Origin: an uncultured Ruminococcus sp.
GTDB lineage: Bacteria > Bacillota > Clostridia > Oscillospirales > CAG-382
Assembly (NCBI GenBank): GCA_902783535.1
Contig: CACZRJ010000182.1
Coordinates: 1 to 15,443, forward strand
Direction of reading: 5' to 3'
DNA length: 15,443 bases
Below are positions 14,201 through 15,443 of the stretch, in pieces; position 1 is the stretch's first letter; each line of letters starts with the position of its first letter. The position numbers were made by a program, and so were the translations under genes. The notes under the pieces are model-generated. The model did not search any database. It was given only the letters and a program-made list of their open reading frames with translations, and was not told the origin of the DNA.

Positions 14201-15443
14201 CGGCCGCGAAATCGGCGAATCCCGATCAGAAGACCGTCTTCTCCACCTACGGAACGGTTTCCGAAGTCACTGACAACCTGATCGTTTTGTCCGACGGCAA
14301 GGAGAGCCTCACCGTCGTCAAACTGTCCGGCGTTTCGTCCGATCTGAGCGCGATCGCATCCGGCGACATCGTCGCGTGCTACGGCAAGCTCGCGACCGAA
14401 AGCGGAACGACCGGGCTCGACGCGACGCTCGTTTCCGTCGCGACGCTGACCGAGAAAACGGACGCCGACAAGGCGAACGAAGAACTCAAGCTCTACAAGA
14501 TCGACGACCAGAAACCCGGTTCCTTCGATCTGCCGAACACCCCGCGCAAGTATTCCGAAGTCACCTTCTCCTTCGCGGTCGAAGATGCCGCCAGCAAAAA
14601 ACTGGTCACGCTGAACGGCAGCCGCGCGAAACTCGAGCCGGTCGACAAGGATACCGAAGTCGTCCTGAAAGTCACCGCGACCTGCGGCAAGGACAGCGTA
14701 TCCGCCGACAAGAAGTTCAAGATCCTGGCGACGGAATTCACGAAATACACGCCCGTCGTCGACCCGGTCAAGGGCACGGCGTACAAGATCGGATTCGACA
14801 ACGGCAAGCAGGTCATGCTGCTGAACGGCGAAATGAGCGGCTTCTACGCCGTCACGACGACGAAGGCGGACGAAGGCGTCGACGCCTACGCGGAGAGCGT
14901 CTCCGGCGGCTACCGCGTCTACGTCATGATCGGCAAGGACAAGAAATACGTCAACTGCACCGTCAACGACACGCATTTCAACTTCACCTACGACGACAAG
15001 GCGTCGACCGTATGGGAGATCGAGACCGGATTCAAGACCAAGGCGAACGACGCGTTCGTCTGGGCCGGATCCCGCGGCACCTTTACGACGGTCGGCTGCT
15101 ACAACGAAAGCGCCTACGCGAGCAGCGCGGACACCTCCTACCCGCTCTTCCTGTTCAATGCGGAAAAAGACGAGTCCACGGCGAAGGAACGCGCGCAGGC
15201 GGAACTGTTCCTGATCGAGCTCCCGGCGTCGATCAATAAGGATCTGGATCTCCCGGATCTGTATCAGAAGTATTACGACGTCGAGCTCTCCTGGGCGCTG
15301 AAGGAAGCGGTTGAAGGCCAGAAGGTCGTCGACGGCAAGAAACTTCAGATCACCCGCGGCGATCAGCCGGTCGCAGTCGTCCTCGTCTGCACCGCGACCT
15401 GCGGCAAGGAAAAGGAAACGCGCGAATTCGACGTCACGATCGA
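11215..15443 (+). CDS. Giant repeat-containing surface lipoprotein, Ig-like and OB-like modules (3' end outside window)
   Basis: The frame stays open to the window end, giving at least 1409 residues. It starts at ATG 11215 after an AGGAAGGA site. A lipoprotein signal (FAAC, cysteine 24) and a Ser/Pro/Gln spacer come first. Then I see two Ig-like domains (about 46-219), OB-like modules (about 220-440), another Ig-like stretch (about 455-545), and a 534-residue unit present twice, at 547-1080 and from 1081 onward. Each unit holds a charged helix linker, an Ig-like domain, an aromatic/Gly-rich module beginning YK[LI]GFDNG, and another Ig-like domain; OB-like folds are visible in the first copy. 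No catalytic motif is recognised. It may be an adhesin or scaffold that binds polymer for the nuclease and transporter encoded upstream. The shared OB motif supports cooperation; the function is inference. A minus-strand frame of similar length is a codon-bias shadow. Confidence 0.85.
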   Translation, partial: MKSILKVLSVVLIVCMLLGVFAACNNPADESSSPEQSQPETSGDSKALDNYLLEQDGTTVSKDFTLPKTIGGNDAVWTSDNEAVKMEQRDEDWLASIQFPDSTQEVHLTVKAGGAEKTFTVRVNALDVYTFLDNYAFPQDKQVVTSNFPLDSEYEFKGRKATIAWSVDEEYADYLAVSEDGKECIVYGSSLNPQVRIKGTFTYNGESAPKTYRLTVGLPMNDLEKIDNWYNTTGLTQTISGYVVAKGPWTNYNGTYEAILYVIDDSLKAGYYLYNEPTDIDEATYATLQPGTHITCENPVNADYNGLMETSNYKGRTTIDADIDPIDITPYALDNDLLGGVPALRYRQSTLVSLTDWKVKSVNAKLAEKSPTTLLTLEKNGVEISVQITKYFYDYAHDAKDPVVQEILKKTATVKAGDWVSVEGILGWYKAPQISLLSPDGIKAGQKDSASSFPGTKVADVIKKNAQTLADAGVDKLITTKKEFTLIDKEGDVNVKFELCSASSAVKLEGGKFSVDPGKAEKVHVQCTYSCGDYETVVFFYIDSVAKDNAEKVKEEAEKYTIDDRNAGVSEIRTAPLTYEDVVLTFSVPDEFKSLVSVTNKGAMTLQPVAEKTQVALRVTATCGDQTATKDVPFSILVSTFTAYDVVTKPEEGKEYKLGFDNGVVHLATGAMSGYYGVTSTKAEEGVPAYAEKSGKGYNIYVLIGSKQEKKYVNMTVSGEHVNYTYDDKASTAWNIDGKGCLTTVDDAKAAVWVGTRGTFETIGAYRDSAYAMNKDDSYPLHLYTVSVDDATPAERAKAEINLISIPASVTEDLELPTEYKKYYDVTISWSMKTKDTDQRLKNGKLVVRRSNEDEEVELVATAKCGSAKKSKTFTVKVMALPSLKTVSEIYDIGSGLDDRQITDAEYECIGIVSEIATEYSKDYENISVWMTDGNTEKNVEGYRIKGSSASKLKVGDVITVSGKVQNYGGTIEFVAGSVIKEYVPATFKTVSELSAAAKSANPDQKTVFSTYGTVSEVTDNLIVLSDGKESLTVVKLSGVSSDLSAIASGDIVACYGKLATESGTTGLDATLVSVATLTEKTDADKANEELKLYKIDDQKPGSFDLPNTPRKYSEVTFSFAVEDAASKKLVTLNGSRAKLEPVDKDTEVVLKVTATCGKDSVSADKKFKILATEFTKYTPVVDPVKGTAYKIGFDNGKQVMLLNGEMSGFYAVTTTKADEGVDAYAESVSGGYRVYVMIGKDKKYVNCTVNDTHFNFTYDDKASTVWEIETGFKTKANDAFVWAGSRGTFTTVGCYNESAYASSADTSYPLFLFNAEKDESTAKERAQAELFLIELPASINKDLDLPDLYQKYYDVELSWALKEAVEGQKVVDGKKLQITRGDQPVAVVLVCTATCGKEKETREFDVTI
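12853..14454 (+). repeat. Coding tandem repeat unit, first copy (534 residues)
   Basis: Landmarks of this copy recur exactly 1602 bases later: YTIDD (12892) against YKIDD (14494), and YKLGFDNG (13180) against YKIGFDNG (14782). Later landmarks are 1590-1599 bases apart because of small deletions. Shared blocks include VTATCG, KKYVN, YDDKAST, RGTF and SAYA. The copies have diverged well, so this is an old duplication. Confidence 0.85.
14455..15443 (+). repeat. Coding tandem repeat unit, second copy (incomplete at window end)
   Basis: It begins with the charged linker (KTDADKANEELKLY) matching KDNAEKVKEEAEKY of the first copy. It contains the Ig-like domain, the YKIGFDNG module and the start of the following Ig-like domain; the OB-like part would lie beyond the window. 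Confidence 0.85.

Noticed and set aside
11308..14976. Minus-strand open frame of 1222 residues
   Set aside because: It is antisense to the giant repeat lipoprotein and has the same composition bias. The plus-strand frame has a lipoprotein signal, ribosome binding site and clear domain repeats.
1..15443. tRNA, rRNA, CRISPR arrays, insertion sequences
   Set aside because: No cloverleaf, ribosomal RNA segment, regularly spaced short repeats, transposase motifs or terminal inverted repeats were seen.

Overview
The window looks like part of a chromosome from a GC-rich, Gram-positive anaerobe of the Clostridia type, probably an uncultivated gut lineage. I infer this from strong AGGAGG-type ribosome binding sites, AT-rich gaps between GC-rich genes, lipoprotein signal peptides without outer-membrane features, and a coupling ATPase of the kind found in Firmicutes conjugative elements. 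The genus cannot be read from the sequence. All real genes lie on the plus strand; the long minus-strand frames are codon-bias shadows.

Left part (1-3310). An intrinsic terminator closes an unseen upstream gene. A roughly 150-base non-coding stretch follows, with a long hairpin, a possible pseudoknot and a strong intrinsic terminator ending only a few bases before a ribosome binding site. Downstream are a VirD4/TraG-type type IV coupling ATPase without other conjugation genes in view, and a CPBP (CAAX-type) membrane protease. A terminator ends this block.

Right part (3352-15443, running off the window). A good extended -10 promoter starts a tightly packed, apparently single operon. It encodes a one-helix membrane protein, a two-helix membrane protein with a calcium-loop-like motif, a MalK-type ABC ATPase, two CUT1-type permeases and a solute-binding lipoprotein. 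A lipoprotein with a staphylococcal-nuclease domain and OB-like folds follows, then a very large lipoprotein (at least 1409 residues) of Ig-like and OB-like modules. The large lipoprotein carries a 534-residue tandem unit whose second copy is cut by the window end. Four-base ATGA overlaps join the two membrane proteins, the ATPase and the first permease. A perfect 14-base palindrome before the binding-protein gene may be a second control point.

The most interesting idea is that the right-hand operon is one cell-surface system. The anchored nuclease and the OB/Ig scaffold would bind and cut a polymer, possibly nucleic acid, outside the cell, and the dedicated ABC importer would take up the products. 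The nuclease active site and gene order are seen directly; the joint function and the substrate are inference.
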